Below the pieces are notes generated by a model. It had not been told where the DNA came from. It did no database searches and saw only the letters and a list, made by a program, of their open reading frames with translations. The position numbers and the translations under genes were made by a program. Shown one piece after another: positions 37,096 to 46,672 of a stretch of 57,223 nt of DNA. The stretch lies in assembly GCA_026386955.1 (NCBI GenBank), contig JAPLMQ010000279.1, forward strand, positions 1 to 57,223, written 5' to 3'. The DNA is from Planctomycetota bacterium (lineage in GTDB: Bacteria > Planctomycetota > Phycisphaerae > Phycisphaerales > Phycisphaeraceae). The first letter of the stretch is position 1. Each line of letters opens with the position of its first letter.

Positions 37096-38124
37096 TCAAC
37101 GGCCCTGCCGCCGCCGCGCGATCTCCTCAGGCGGCAGCCGCTGCATCGTGTGCGGGTCGTGCTCGGCGTAGAACGCGTCGAGCCGGCGCTGCACCTCCTG
37201 CGCGACGTGGCGCAGCCGGCGCGGCCGGCCCCGCGCCAGCGACGGATCGACCTCCAGCACGGCCTTGAGGCAGGCCATCGCCTCCCGCGGCCCGATCGGC
37301 CCGACCCGCCGCGAGGCCCGCAGCAGGTTGTAGAGCATCCGCACCACGCGCTCGTCCCCGTCGCGCCCGACCACCGCCGTCGTGTCGATGATCACCGGCT
37401 CCGCCCGCCCCTGGGCCACGCCCTCGACCATCATCAGGTTCGTCGGCTTGTGGTCGACGTTGACCAGCCCCGCGGCCGTGATGCGCCCGATCTGCGCGCC
37501 CAGCACCCGGGCCAGCCTCCGCCGCGCGGGGGAGCCCTGCCTCGACTCCGGCGGAGGCGCCCCGGCAGCGCCTTCGACGATCAGCGCGTCGAGCGAGGAG
37601 ACGTCCAGGAACGGAAGCACCAGCGTCTCGGACCACCGGCCGAATCGGCAATCGAAGATCAGGACCAGCGGCTGCCTCGCCGGAGCCCCCACCGCCGCGA
37701 GCCGACGGGCCCCGCGCCACTCGCGCCAGGAGGCCGAGCGCCTCACCGCGTGATAGACGAGCGCCTTGACGACGTTCTGCCGCCGCTGCTTCACGACCCA
37801 CTCTCGCACGCCCTTCTCGAGATGCCAGACCAGCGAGCTGCGGTCGTCCTTGAGCGGGGTGATCTCGCCGTCCTTCGTCAGGATGGTCCGGACGAGGCGC
37901 TCGACGGAGGCGGTGTCGTGCGCGAGGCCGAGCGAATCCCACTGGGCCGGATCGATCCAGCAGGCCAAGTGCCCGAAGCGGACGGACACGAGCGGGCCGG
38001 GGCGGGCGATGGAGGCCGGGGGAGCCGGGGGGGCCGAAGCAGGTGGTGGCGGGTCGTCAGGCACCGGGGGCGCGTCTCGGGAACGGGTGAGGAGATGGCG
38101 ACGAGGGGGCGAACCAAGGCGCAT
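37096..38124 (-). CDS. LPS-core kinase-like protein (WaaP/Kdo-kinase fold)
   Basis: The 342-residue protein has a Pro/Ala-rich N-terminus and a kinase-like fold. LVWHLEKGVREWVVKQRR suggests the ATP-lysine region. GLVNVDHKPTNLMMVEG is the catalytic HxDxKxxN-type loop and PVIIDTTAVVGRD the metal-binding Asp. This pattern is that of lipopolysaccharide kinases of the WaaP/InaA/KdkA group, which phosphorylate core sugars. Its position among glycosyltransferases supports a cell-surface glycan role. Start at 38124 (MRLGSPPRR) is chosen since upstream residues come from repeat H. Confidence 0.62.
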   Translation of the reverse strand: MRLGSPPRRHLLTRSRDAPPVPDDPPPPASAPPAPPASIARPGPLVSVRFGHLACWIDPAQWDSLGLAHDTASVERLVRTILTKDGEITPLKDDRSSLVWHLEKGVREWVVKQRRQNVVKALVYHAVRRSASWREWRGARRLAAVGAPARQPLVLIFDCRFGRWSETLVLPFLDVSSLDALIVEGAAGAPPPESRQGSPARRRLARVLGAQIGRITAAGLVNVDHKPTNLMMVEGVAQGRAEPVIIDTTAVVGRDGDERVVRMLYNLLRASRRVGPIGPREAMACLKAVLEVDPSLARGRPRRLRHVAQEVQRRLDAFYAEHDPHTMQRLPPEEIARRRQGR

Positions 38125-38183
38125 CTTAACGCCGAACCCGAGGCAATCAGGCGAACGCGCCCACGACGACGCGGCACTGCGAT

Positions 38184-38297
38184 CGCTCTGGGTTAGCCGG
38201 ACGCGCAAGCGACGGCGTTGGACGCACGTTGGACGAGGCATTCACAGGACACTGGACGGTTAAAGCCGTCGCTTGCGCGTCCGGCTAACCCAGAGCG
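38184..38297. repeat. Repeat family H, perfect inverted pair copy 2
   Basis: Arms of 33 bp at 38184-38216 and 38265-38297 are exact reverse complements (GGGTTAGCCGGACGCGCAAG core) around 48 bp. The element separates two genes of the glycan cluster. Confidence 0.85.
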
Positions 38298-38337
38298 GCG
38301 AGCTTCGCGCCCATCCGTGATCGATGGTGATGCCGCG

Positions 38338-39258
38338 TCACTTCCTCGCCGGCAGCATCAACCGCGCCCAGCGGGCCCGGACGTGCAACGGCGAAAGCTC
38401 GACCACGCGGGAGAAGCAGTCCCGCGCCTCGTCGAGCCGGCCCAGCCCGCGGAGTTGCCTGCCGGCCTCGTACCACAGCCGCACGAGCCGGCCGCGCCAC
38501 GCCGCCCGCGGCATCGCGGCCGCTCCGCCCTCGGCGACGATGAAACGGTCCATCATCGTCGCCAGCCTGATCCGACGGTCGGCGTAGAGCTTGCTCAGGC
38601 GCGGGGCCGCCCCGGGCGTGGGATCCTCGCCCCGGCGGCATCGCACCGGCGCGCCCGGCACGTGCGCCCACGCCCCGCGCAGGCTCAGCCTCAGCATGAG
38701 CTGGTAATCCTCGGCGCATTTCTGCTCCGGGTCGTACCCGCCCACGGCCCGGAAGTGCCCGGCCCGGATCGCCGTGTTGGGCGTGCCCGGCGGCCCTTTG
38801 ACGAAGAGCTTGCGCGTCGTCTCGCGCGGGAGATCGTCCCAATGCATCAGGTCGCTCTGCCCGCGCGCCGCGTCGTAATTGAGCCGATCGACGCTCGCGG
38901 CGACGGCGGCCGGCTCTGCCTCCATCGCCTTCTCGACGCGGCTCAAATAGTCGCCCGGCCACGTGTCGTCGGAGTCGAGGAACGCCAACAGCTCGGCCTC
39001 GGGCGCCGCAGCCGCCCCGGCGTTGCGAGCCGCGGCGACCCCGGCGTTTTTCTGACGCAGCAGCGTGGTTCGTTCGCGCAGCGCGGGCGGGGCCGAGGCC
39101 AGCCAGCGCTCGATCGCCGCGACGGTGTCGTCGGTCGAGCCGTCGTCGACGATGACGAGGCGGTCGGGCACGCGGTCCTGCGCCGCCACGCTGGCGAGAC
39201 ACTCGAGGATGAGTGTCGGGCGGTTGTGGACGGGGATGACGGCCGCGATCGAGAGCAA
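38338..39258 (-). CDS. Family 2 glycosyltransferase
   Basis: The 306-residue protein has a GT-A domain: AAVIPVHNRPTLILECLASV, LVIVDDGSTDDT, NAGVAAARNAG and the metal-binding AFLDSDDTWPGDYL. An EDYQLMLRLSLRG acceptor-loop motif follows. About 60 C-terminal residues (GRLDEARDCFSRVVELSPLH) form a TPR-like unit. The TTG at 39258 is preferred because CGAGG precedes it by five bases; another TTG at 39336 would add 26 unrelated residues. Sugar and acceptor are unknown. Confidence 0.85.
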   Translation of the reverse strand: MLSIAAVIPVHNRPTLILECLASVAAQDRVPDRLVIVDDGSTDDTVAAIERWLASAPPALRERTTLLRQKNAGVAAARNAGAAAAPEAELLAFLDSDDTWPGDYLSRVEKAMEAEPAAVAASVDRLNYDAARGQSDLMHWDDLPRETTRKLFVKGPPGTPNTAIRAGHFRAVGGYDPEQKCAEDYQLMLRLSLRGAWAHVPGAPVRCRRGEDPTPGAAPRLSKLYADRRIRLATMMDRFIVAEGGAAAMPRAAWRGRLVRLWYEAGRQLRGLGRLDEARDCFSRVVELSPLHVRARWARLMLPARK

Positions 39259-39348
39259 GTTTGCCTCGGGAAATGATTGGGTTGACCCACGACCGGCAGC
39301 GACGTCGCCGATCGGGCGAAGATCGCATGCTATCAAACGCCGGTGCGA

Positions 39349-40140
39349 TCACGCGCCCTTGGGCGGGCGCACCAGCCCCAGCCTCGTGGCCCGCTTGAGC
39401 AACGCGTAGCGCCACAGCCGGGGGACCTGCCGCTTGAGCGACTTCTCGGTGACGCCCGGGCCATGGACGCGCTCGAACACGCCGCGCCATTCACGCTCCC
39501 ACGCGGGCAGGAGGTTCTGCGTCTTCTGCTCGGGGTGGACGCGGAACGAGGCGAGGAATCGCGGGATGAGTTTGGGCACGACGCCGTGCTCGACCATGCG
39601 CATCCAGTAGTCGAGGTCCATGCAGACCTGCAGCGATTCGTCGAGGAGCCCGATACGGTCCATGAGGCTCTTGCGCCAGAAGACTCCCGGGCAGGCCAGG
39701 AGCGAGCGGCAGCGCAGCACGGCCGCGGTCGGCTGCGGATAGGTGCGCAGCCCGACGCGCTTCCCCTGCGGATCGACGACGGTCACCCACGAGCAGGCCG
39801 CGTCGACGCCGGGGCGGGCGAAGGCCCGGGCGATCTGCTGCAGCGAGCCGGGGAGGAGCAGGTCGTCGCTGTTGACCCAGACGATGATCTCGCCGGTGGC
39901 GCGGGCGAGACCCTTGTTGATCGCGTGCGTCTGCCCGCGGTCCTTCTCGCTGCACCACCAGGCGAGTTGGCCGTCGTATTTGCGGAGGATGTCGACGGTG
40001 CCGTCGTCGCTCCCGCCGTCGACGACGAAGTATTCGAGGTTGGGATAACCTTGGTCGAGGACGCTGCGGAGGGTGGTTTCGAGATAGGCCGCGTGCCGAA
40101 AGCTGGGCGTGACGACGGTGATGCGGGGCAAGGCGGCCAT
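39349..40140 (-). CDS. Family 2 glycosyltransferase
   Basis: The 263-residue enzyme is a compact GT2: ITVVTPSFRHAAYLETTLRSVLDQ, YFVVDGGSDDGTVDIL, DRGQTHAINKGLARATGEII and the metal motif VNSDDLLLPGS. VCMDLDYWMRMVEHGV is the catalytic-base region. This wording is typical of glycosyltransferases in capsule or exopolysaccharide clusters. It is first in the leftward cluster and divergent from the 40286 gene. Confidence 0.88.
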   Translation of the reverse strand: MAALPRITVVTPSFRHAAYLETTLRSVLDQGYPNLEYFVVDGGSDDGTVDILRKYDGQLAWWCSEKDRGQTHAINKGLARATGEIIVWVNSDDLLLPGSLQQIARAFARPGVDAACSWVTVVDPQGKRVGLRTYPQPTAAVLRCRSLLACPGVFWRKSLMDRIGLLDESLQVCMDLDYWMRMVEHGVVPKLIPRFLASFRVHPEQKTQNLLPAWEREWRGVFERVHGPGVTEKSLKRQVPRLWRYALLKRATRLGLVRPPKGA

Positions 40141-40285
40141 GGGGCGGATTCTAATCCGGCAATGGAATTGTCACGCGAAGCGGGCGCGGGGATCATGGCT
40201 CCGGCGTGATCAAGCGTCGATGTGGAACGATCCTGAGCCGGGGACCTGATTCACAAACCACGTCGGCGCAACGGGGAATCATGAC

Positions 40286-41878
40286 ATGACCTACGCCCTG
40301 CTCTGGATCGAGTTCGTGGCGCTCTTCGCGGCGTTGGCGGCATTGGGCGCAAGGGGCGCGGCACGAAAGAAGCGGTATCCACGCTGGGTCTACCTGGCCT
40401 TGGTTTCCTTCGCGTGGGCCGCGATGTATGGCCCGTGGCTCTTCTTGAGCCTCTGGCCTCCGATGGCCCGCTACCGCGGCATGTTTCCGCTGGGGTTCAT
40501 CCTGTCGATCGGGGCGGTGTATCTGCCCGTGGAGTGGTCGATCACGTGGGCCGGACTGCAGCGCACGCCCGACGGCTGCCTGCGGGCGGAGCGCTGGGGA
40601 TCCCGCTGGCCGTTGGTGGTGACGATCGCGTCAATCGCGGCAATCGCGTTGACGTTCATCGAGATCAGCCGCGAGATCAACGCCTGGATGACGGCCATGC
40701 AAAAAGCGGCGGTGGCGACGGCGACCTCGCTCGCCCCGCCGCAGGTTCCGGAAGCGGAGAACGCGGCGACGTATTACGTGAAAGCGGGGGACTTGCTCGG
40801 TGGCACCAAGCGATGGCCTCAAGCATTGAGCAGGGCCGCCCCGGCGGGGCGGCTTTTTCCCGAGGGTGTATACAACGATCCTGAAATCGTCTCGTTTGTC
40901 GCGTCGCATCAGCCGATGCTGGCGATGTTGCGCCAAGGGGCGGGAATGAAACGCTGCGCATTCGATCGGGATTACACGCGGGCCTTCGCAGAGGTGAATA
41001 CCGACAAGCAGCGATTTGTGCCGGTGAACGGAGTGCAGATCATGGCGCTCGAGACCGGCCTGCTTCTTCAAGACGGCAATGCGCAGGCTGCGACGAACAA
41101 CCTCAACGCCATGCGCGCGATCGCACGGCACCAGCTTGGCGAGCCGGACTTGCTTTCCTTGCTGGTCGCAGGCAGCGTGAACTGGATGCTGTGCAGGACT
41201 CTCGAAGAGGCAGTGAACTCCGGGCGATTGATGCGCGACGATCTTGCCGCCATCACGCTCGACCCGCCATTGGCTTTCTACCGAGCGATGGCTCCGGCGT
41301 TGCACGGCGAAGAGGCCTCAGGTGTAGTGACCCTATGCAACCTGGCCTTGTGGGGAGGGGATGCGCAGGCACGCGAGGGACGACCCGACAAATTCTTGGC
41401 TGCGATTGGTGCCCTCCCAATGGGGAGGGAATTGGCGTCGTACCGCCGTGTGATGGGCTGGTATCAGGAGTCGATCAAGCTGGCGCCTGCTGAACTCCCT
41501 GCCTGCCTCGAAAAGGTGTCGCAGGCTGTCGATCGAGGTGAAGTCGGGATGATGACGGCGATGCTGATTATAGGCCCTCAGGCTGCGATCAGCCTTTCCA
41601 TTCAGGCCGACGCCAACGACACCCTCGCCCAGGTCGGCCTCGCGATGGCGCGGTACCGTGCTGAGCACGGCCAACTGCCCGACTCCCCTGCCGCATTGGT
41701 CCCCGCCTATCTCAAGGAATGGCCGATCGACCCCTTCGACGGCAAGCCGATGCGGTTTGTCGCGACGCCGGAGGCGGTGACGGCGTACAGCATCGACAAG
41801 GACCTGGTGGACGACGGCGGCGTGCCGCTCGACATCATGACCAGGAAAGGTGATCTGGTGTTTCGGATCAAGAGGTGA
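40286..41878 (+). CDS. Hypothetical membrane protein
   Basis: The 530-residue protein has four N-terminal membrane helices within residues 1-130, then a long soluble region. The C-terminal ~85 residues (VGLAMARYRAEHGQLPDSPA, YLKEWPIDPFDGKPMRF) match a short unit common at the ends of planctomycete hypothetical proteins and resembling the tail of GspG-type pseudopilins. Codon third positions are less GC-rich than in neighbours. Function is unknown. The ATG lies 10 bp after a GGGGAATC segment. Confidence 0.6.
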   Translation: MTYALLWIEFVALFAALAALGARGAARKKRYPRWVYLALVSFAWAAMYGPWLFLSLWPPMARYRGMFPLGFILSIGAVYLPVEWSITWAGLQRTPDGCLRAERWGSRWPLVVTIASIAAIALTFIEISREINAWMTAMQKAAVATATSLAPPQVPEAENAATYYVKAGDLLGGTKRWPQALSRAAPAGRLFPEGVYNDPEIVSFVASHQPMLAMLRQGAGMKRCAFDRDYTRAFAEVNTDKQRFVPVNGVQIMALETGLLLQDGNAQAATNNLNAMRAIARHQLGEPDLLSLLVAGSVNWMLCRTLEEAVNSGRLMRDDLAAITLDPPLAFYRAMAPALHGEEASGVVTLCNLALWGGDAQAREGRPDKFLAAIGALPMGRELASYRRVMGWYQESIKLAPAELPACLEKVSQAVDRGEVGMMTAMLIIGPQAAISLSIQADANDTLAQVGLAMARYRAEHGQLPDSPAALVPAYLKEWPIDPFDGKPMRFVATPEAVTAYSIDKDLVDDGGVPLDIMTRKGDLVFRIKR

Positions 41879-41905
41879 GCGCCGTTGCTGCGTTCACGCG
41901 CGAAG

Positions 41906-41935
41906 AAAAACCCAGGCACGCGGTGCCTGGGCTTT
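41906..41935. terminator. Repeat family D hairpin, terminator of the DUF1501 gene
   Basis: CCCAGGCA and TGCCTGGG pair around CGCGG with flanking A/T runs. On the minus strand it ends in TTTTTC, as expected for the leftward gene stopping at 42000; it can also serve the rightward gene ending at 41878. Confidence 0.75.
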
Positions 41936-41999
41936 GGGTTGCAGTATCGTGAGTTGATCGCAAGGCGCGCCATGCGCCGCGTCGCGCCTCGCCTCGCAC

Positions 42000-43340
42000 T
42001 CACACCCGCGCCTTGGTCTTGAGCACCTGCGCCCTGGGGAACGCCTGGCCCAGCACCTTCGCGGAGTTGATCTTCATCCACCCGTCGAGCACGTCGGCGT
42101 AGATGCTGCGGAAGTCGGCGTTGAAGACCAGGTCGCCCTTGTCGAGGCGGTCGGCCTTGAGGCTGGGGTGCTCGCCGAGCAGGCCGGGGCGGATCATGTC
42201 GCCGAACATGAAGACCGGGCCGGCGGTGCCGTGGTCGGTGCCGTTGGAGGCGTTCTGCTCGACGCGCCGGCCGAACTCGCTGAAGGCGAGCGTGAGCACG
42301 CGCGAGCGCTGGCCCATGGCCTTCAACTCGGCGTAGAAGGCCTGGACCGCGGCGGAGAACTGGCCGAGCAGCCGGCCGTGGTTGTTGGGCTGGTTGGCGT
42401 GGGTGTCGAAGCTGCCCATCGAGACGTAGTAGACGCGCGTGGGCAGCTCGGCCTTGATCATCTTCGCGACCATCTTGAGCTGGTTGGCGAGCGGGCTGTC
42501 GGGGAAGGCGGTGAGCGGGTCGCCGGCGAGGGCGCCGCGGATGCGGTCGCTGGCGAGTTGGGCGTCGAGGGCGGTGCGCATGACGAAGGCGGCCTGGTTG
42601 GCGGGGCCGTTGGCGCTGGAGATGAGCGGGCGGGCGGCCGCCTCGGCGGCGGGGCCGACGACGCCGGCACGGTTGATGCGGTCGTACTCGGCCCCCAGCG
42701 CGGGGTGCAGGTCGCGCCCGACCCAGCGGAAGAGGTTCGACCGCTCGAAGGAGATCGGCTTGTAGAGCATGCCCGCGGCGGCGAGGGGCGCCTCGCCGCC
42801 CACGCAGACGCAGGATGTCGCGGGGATCTTGCCGTCGTGGGTGGCAAGCTCCTCGTCCATCGCCCGGCCGAGCCAGCCCAGCCCGCGGCCGCCGTTGGTG
42901 TCGGCGGTGTGCCAGATGTCCATGGAGCTGAAGTGCGAGCGGTTGGGGTTGGGGTAGCCGACGCCCTGGATGATCGAGGCCATCCCGTCGTCGAGCATGC
43001 TCTTGAGCGGCGCGAGCTCGGGATTGAGCCCGACGCCGTCGGCGCCGGCGATGCGGAGGACCTGCTTCTCCTCGATGGCCATGCGCGGGCGGGAGTTGTA
43101 GTACTCGGGCATGCCGAAGGGGACGACGGTGTTGAGCCCGTCGTTCCCGCCGGTGAGCTGGACGACCACGAGGATCCGCTGGTCGGGCGTGCCGGGGATG
43201 TTGCCCGGGGCGCGGCCGTCGGGGTCGGCCATGGCCCAGGCGGAGTCGTCGAGGAAGATCGGGACGGCCGCGGCGGTGGAGATCATCGCGAGGCTCGTGC
43301 CGAGGAACTGTCGACGGGTGAAGGCGGGTTGGTTCGACAT
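42000..43340 (-). CDS. DUF1501 family protein, Tat-exported
   Basis: The 446-residue protein starts MSNQPAFTRRQFLGTSLAMI, a twin-arginine signal. The mature part has VVQLTGGNDGLNTVVPF, IQGVGYPNPNRSHFSSMDIWHTAD and TLAFSEFGRRVEQNASNGTDHGTAGPVFM, all marks of the DUF1501 family, which is related to alkaline-phosphatase-fold sulfatases. It is nearly always encoded beside a DUF1800 protein, as here (85 bp downstream). Function is not established. Confidence 0.9.
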   Translation of the reverse strand: MSNQPAFTRRQFLGTSLAMISTAAAVPIFLDDSAWAMADPDGRAPGNIPGTPDQRILVVVQLTGGNDGLNTVVPFGMPEYYNSRPRMAIEEKQVLRIAGADGVGLNPELAPLKSMLDDGMASIIQGVGYPNPNRSHFSSMDIWHTADTNGGRGLGWLGRAMDEELATHDGKIPATSCVCVGGEAPLAAAGMLYKPISFERSNLFRWVGRDLHPALGAEYDRINRAGVVGPAAEAAARPLISSANGPANQAAFVMRTALDAQLASDRIRGALAGDPLTAFPDSPLANQLKMVAKMIKAELPTRVYYVSMGSFDTHANQPNNHGRLLGQFSAAVQAFYAELKAMGQRSRVLTLAFSEFGRRVEQNASNGTDHGTAGPVFMFGDMIRPGLLGEHPSLKADRLDKGDLVFNADFRSIYADVLDGWMKINSAKVLGQAFPRAQVLKTKARV

Positions 43341-43425
43341 GGCGGACGGACTCCAGAAACGGCGTCGGAAGCTGAGTCGGGAACTGCGGCAGACACTGCG
43401 GCAGGCGAAGTCTAATGCGGCCGGG

Positions 43426-44907
43426 TCAGCAGAGTTGGTACTCGGGCAACGCGGTGATGAGCAGCAGGGCGCCGACGAGCACATCGCGGGTGATCCCCGC
43501 CGAGCGCCCCTTGAGGAAGCGGACCAGGTCGTCGCGGCGGTCGGGGGCGTGGGTGCCCAGGAGCGTCGCCAGCAGATGGTCGGCCACCGCCTCGGGCGAT
43601 TTGGTCGGAAGGTCGGCGATGAGGAACATGGGGTCGAAATCGAGCTTCTGCGCGCTCCAGCCGTCCTCGAGCGGGAGCTTGCCGGTGAGGATGTAGGCGC
43701 AGAGGTTCTGGCGGACGAAGAGCGTGGAGGTGTTGATCCACCCGCGCCCGCCATACCACCCCGCGACCGAGGGCGGGTCGAAGAGGCGCTGGCCCATCAT
43801 GGCCATGGCGTCGTGGAGGGTGCGCACGTCGCGCTGCGGCGCGCCCAGCACGCGGGCGCTGCCGACGACGATCTGGGCCGGGCTCTTGATCTGGTTGCCC
43901 ATGATCGCCGGCTCGTAAAAATGCTGGCTCTTGAAGAGCGTCTTGAGCGTGGGCTTGAGCTCATACTGCGCGCCCCAGAGCGCCTCGGCGAGCTGCGCGA
44001 CCACCGACTCGGCGGAGGCGTCGGGCTTGAGGTCGATGTCGCCCACGAAGTGCTTGTAGAGCTTGGTGGCGACCCAGACGGGGCACTGGCGGTTCTGGAG
44101 GATGACGCGGACGAACTGCTCGCCGTCGTAGGGGCCGAACTGGCCGAGGATGGTCTTGACGCCCCCGTCGTGGATCGGGGCACGGAAGCGGAATTCGTTG
44201 TCGTCGAAGCTGTTGCCCGTGAGGGCGCGGGCGCCCTCCTTGATATCCTGCTCGGTGTAGTGGCCCACGCCCAGGGTGAAGAGCTCCATCAACTCGCGGG
44301 CGAGGTTCTCGTTGGGGTGGCGGGCGACGTTGGAGTCGTTGTTGAGGAATTTGATCATCGCCGGGTCGCGGACGATCGCGTAGGCGAGGTCGGCGAAGCT
44401 CCCGTTCGCCAGCTTGCGGAACATCTGGTTCTGGCGGAGCAGCAGGTAGCTGTCGTGGACGACGCGGTGGTTGGAGGCGAAGTGCCCGTGCCAGAGGAGC
44501 GTGAGCTTCTCCTCGAGCGGGCGGGGCGTGGCGATCATCCGGGCCAGCCACCACTCGGCCAAGTCGCGCATCTGCAGGCGGTCGAGCCCCTGGCGGCGGA
44601 GGAACTCGGCCCGCTTCTTCTCGCGGTAGGCGGCCTCGTCCTCGCGCTTGGCGTTCCGCTCGGCCAGGCGATCCTCCATGGACTCGGGGCGCATGATGTC
44701 CGGGTCGGCCTTGGGCTCGGGCAGGTCGTGGTCGTCGATGGCCTGGTAGTCGACGAGGTGGTCGACGGCCTTGTCGAGCCCCATGTTCTGCAGCGCGAGG
44801 ATCTGGGCGGGGGTGCCGCCGAAGCCCGCGCGGGCGAGCAGGTGCTGCGCCTGGGCGTAGCCGAAGGCCTTGGGGGCGATGGGGCGGAGCGAGGTTGAGG
44901 GGGCCAT
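43426..44907 (-). CDS. DUF1800 family protein
   Basis: The 493-residue protein begins with AQHLLARAGFGGTPAQI and contains LTLLWHGHFAS, NENLARELMELFTLGVGHYTEQDIKEGARALTG and VAGWYGGRGWINTSTLFVR, all family markers. No signal peptide is seen; in many planctomycetes the pair is thought to be exported together through the DUF1501 Tat signal, which is inference. It precedes the DUF1501 gene and lies 93 bp after the kinase gene on the same strand. Confidence 0.9.
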   Translation of the reverse strand: MAPSTSLRPIAPKAFGYAQAQHLLARAGFGGTPAQILALQNMGLDKAVDHLVDYQAIDDHDLPEPKADPDIMRPESMEDRLAERNAKREDEAAYREKKRAEFLRRQGLDRLQMRDLAEWWLARMIATPRPLEEKLTLLWHGHFASNHRVVHDSYLLLRQNQMFRKLANGSFADLAYAIVRDPAMIKFLNNDSNVARHPNENLARELMELFTLGVGHYTEQDIKEGARALTGNSFDDNEFRFRAPIHDGGVKTILGQFGPYDGEQFVRVILQNRQCPVWVATKLYKHFVGDIDLKPDASAESVVAQLAEALWGAQYELKPTLKTLFKSQHFYEPAIMGNQIKSPAQIVVGSARVLGAPQRDVRTLHDAMAMMGQRLFDPPSVAGWYGGRGWINTSTLFVRQNLCAYILTGKLPLEDGWSAQKLDFDPMFLIADLPTKSPEAVADHLLATLLGTHAPDRRDDLVRFLKGRSAGITRDVLVGALLLITALPEYQLC

Positions 44908-45000
44908 GATGTGATTCTCCCGGCCGGGGAGGCCCGACGCGGAACAACGCGGATCGGGCGGGGGCTATTGCGGATTCCGTCGCGTGGACTGTTCCGGAGG

Positions 45001-46647
45001 TCAGGCGGGTGGGCCGTGGGTGTCGGCCGACTGGGGTGCCGCGGTGGGCGAGATGCTGAAGTTGAGGGTGATGGTGGTGCCCGTGCCGGGGGTGGATTCG
45101 ACGTCGATCGTCCCGCCGTGCTCCTGGAGGATCTTCTTGGTCACGGCCAAGCCAAGACCGGTGCCGCGCTGCCCCTTGGTGGAATAGAACGGCTGGAAGA
45201 GCCGCTGGCGGTTGACGGCGTCGATGCCCGGGCCGTTGTCGTTGACGTGGATGCGGGCCCGCTGCCCTTCGGGGTCGAACTCGCAGCGGAGGCTGACCGC
45301 GCCGGTCTTGGCCTCCACGGCGTCGAGCGCGTTGTGGAGCAGGTTCAGCACCGCCTGGTGTACGCCCGAGGCGTCGACCGGGACGGGGGGCATGTCCGGG
45401 TCGGTGTCGACGATGAGGGCGACCTCCTTGGTGTCGTACAACTGCTGGACCAGGGTGATGATCTCGTCGAGCAGCACGGGGAGGTTGGTCATCTCCAGCT
45501 CGGGCTTGCGCTGCTTGGAGTAGGCGAGCATGTTCATCGTCAGGTCGTAGATGCGGTCGAGGTTGCGCGAGACGATGCCCCATCCGGAGCGGACGAGCTT
45601 CATGTTCTCTTTTTTGAGCCCGAGTTCGACGACGTCGGCCCCGCCGCGCATCCCCTGGAGGATGTTCTTGATGGAGTGCGAGAGGCTGGCGACGGTCTGG
45701 CCCACGGCGGCGAGGCGCTCGCGCTGCAGGCGCTCGGCATAGAGCGAGGCGTTGCTGAGCGCCAGCCCGGTCTGCACGCCGATGGCGGTGAGCAGGCGGA
45801 GCTGGTCCTCGGTGTAGGTGAAGTTGGCGACCTGGCTGTCGATGTGGATGACGCCGAAGAGCCGGTCCTTGAACTTGATGGGCACGCACATCGCCGAGCG
45901 GATGGCGTAGGCCTGCACGCTGTCGCCGCTGGCGAAGCGCTGGTCGGTCATCGCGTTGGAGGAGAGCACGCCCTCGGCCTTGTGCATGACGTGCTGCACG
46001 ATCGTCCGGCTGACGGTGATCTGCCCGTCGACCTTGCGCTTGGGCTGCACGCGGTGGCGCAGCACCACCGGGGCGGGGCGGTCGTTGGGCGAGTCCTGCA
46101 GGAGGATGAAGCCGCGGTCGGCGTTGAAGTAGTCGAAGATCAGGTCCATCACGCGCTCGAGCAGGTCCTGCTGCTCGAGCGTCGAGCCGATGAGGTTGGT
46201 GATGTCGTAGATGACGCGCAGCTGCACGGCGGCGGCGGCGCGGGCGTCGGGCACGGCCATGATCATCGAGTCGTCGCTGCTGACCACCGTGGCGGAGACC
46301 GCGACGTCCATCTCCCCGGGGCGGGCGACGCGCACGCCTTCGTGCCGGGTCGCGGGGACCTCCTGCCCGTAGAGCATCAGCGTCAGCCCGGTGCGGATCT
46401 GGTCCCCGGGCTGGAGCAGCCGGCGCTTCTGCACCTTCTGCCCGTTGACGTAGGTGCCGTTGGAGGACTCAAGGTCGTTGATGATCCAGCGCCCCGAGTC
46501 GGGCGTCAGCTCGGCATGCCGGCGGGAGATCGTCTGGTCGGTCAGGGGGAGGGCCTCGCTGGAGCGCCCGATGAGCTGCGGCTCGTTGTCGGGCAGCTTG
46601 AATTGCCTGCCCTTGTCGGGGCCTTGGAGGACGGTCAGGATCAGCAC
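45001..46647 (-). CDS. FHA-GAF sensor histidine kinase
   Basis: The 548-residue cytoplasmic kinase uses a GTG start after GGGAG. An FHA domain (residues 1-95: IGRSS, SRRHAEL, SSNGTYVNG) binds phosphothreonine. A GAF domain (about 145-305) follows, then a non-standard H-box SLSHSIKNILQGM with H324. The ATPase domain has NLLHNALDA, DNGPGID and GTGLGLAV. The FHA input suggests it may respond to Ser/Thr kinases such as the one at 18845. No response regulator is adjacent. The long upstream open frame is repeat family B. Confidence 0.9.
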   Translation of the reverse strand: MLILTVLQGPDKGRQFKLPDNEPQLIGRSSEALPLTDQTISRRHAELTPDSGRWIINDLESSNGTYVNGQKVQKRRLLQPGDQIRTGLTLMLYGQEVPATRHEGVRVARPGEMDVAVSATVVSSDDSMIMAVPDARAAAAVQLRVIYDITNLIGSTLEQQDLLERVMDLIFDYFNADRGFILLQDSPNDRPAPVVLRHRVQPKRKVDGQITVSRTIVQHVMHKAEGVLSSNAMTDQRFASGDSVQAYAIRSAMCVPIKFKDRLFGVIHIDSQVANFTYTEDQLRLLTAIGVQTGLALSNASLYAERLQRERLAAVGQTVASLSHSIKNILQGMRGGADVVELGLKKENMKLVRSGWGIVSRNLDRIYDLTMNMLAYSKQRKPELEMTNLPVLLDEIITLVQQLYDTKEVALIVDTDPDMPPVPVDASGVHQAVLNLLHNALDAVEAKTGAVSLRCEFDPEGQRARIHVNDNGPGIDAVNRQRLFQPFYSTKGQRGTGLGLAVTKKILQEHGGTIDVESTPGTGTTITLNFSISPTAAPQSADTHGPPA

Positions 46648-46672
46648 GGATCGAATCTCCCTGCACACTCTT

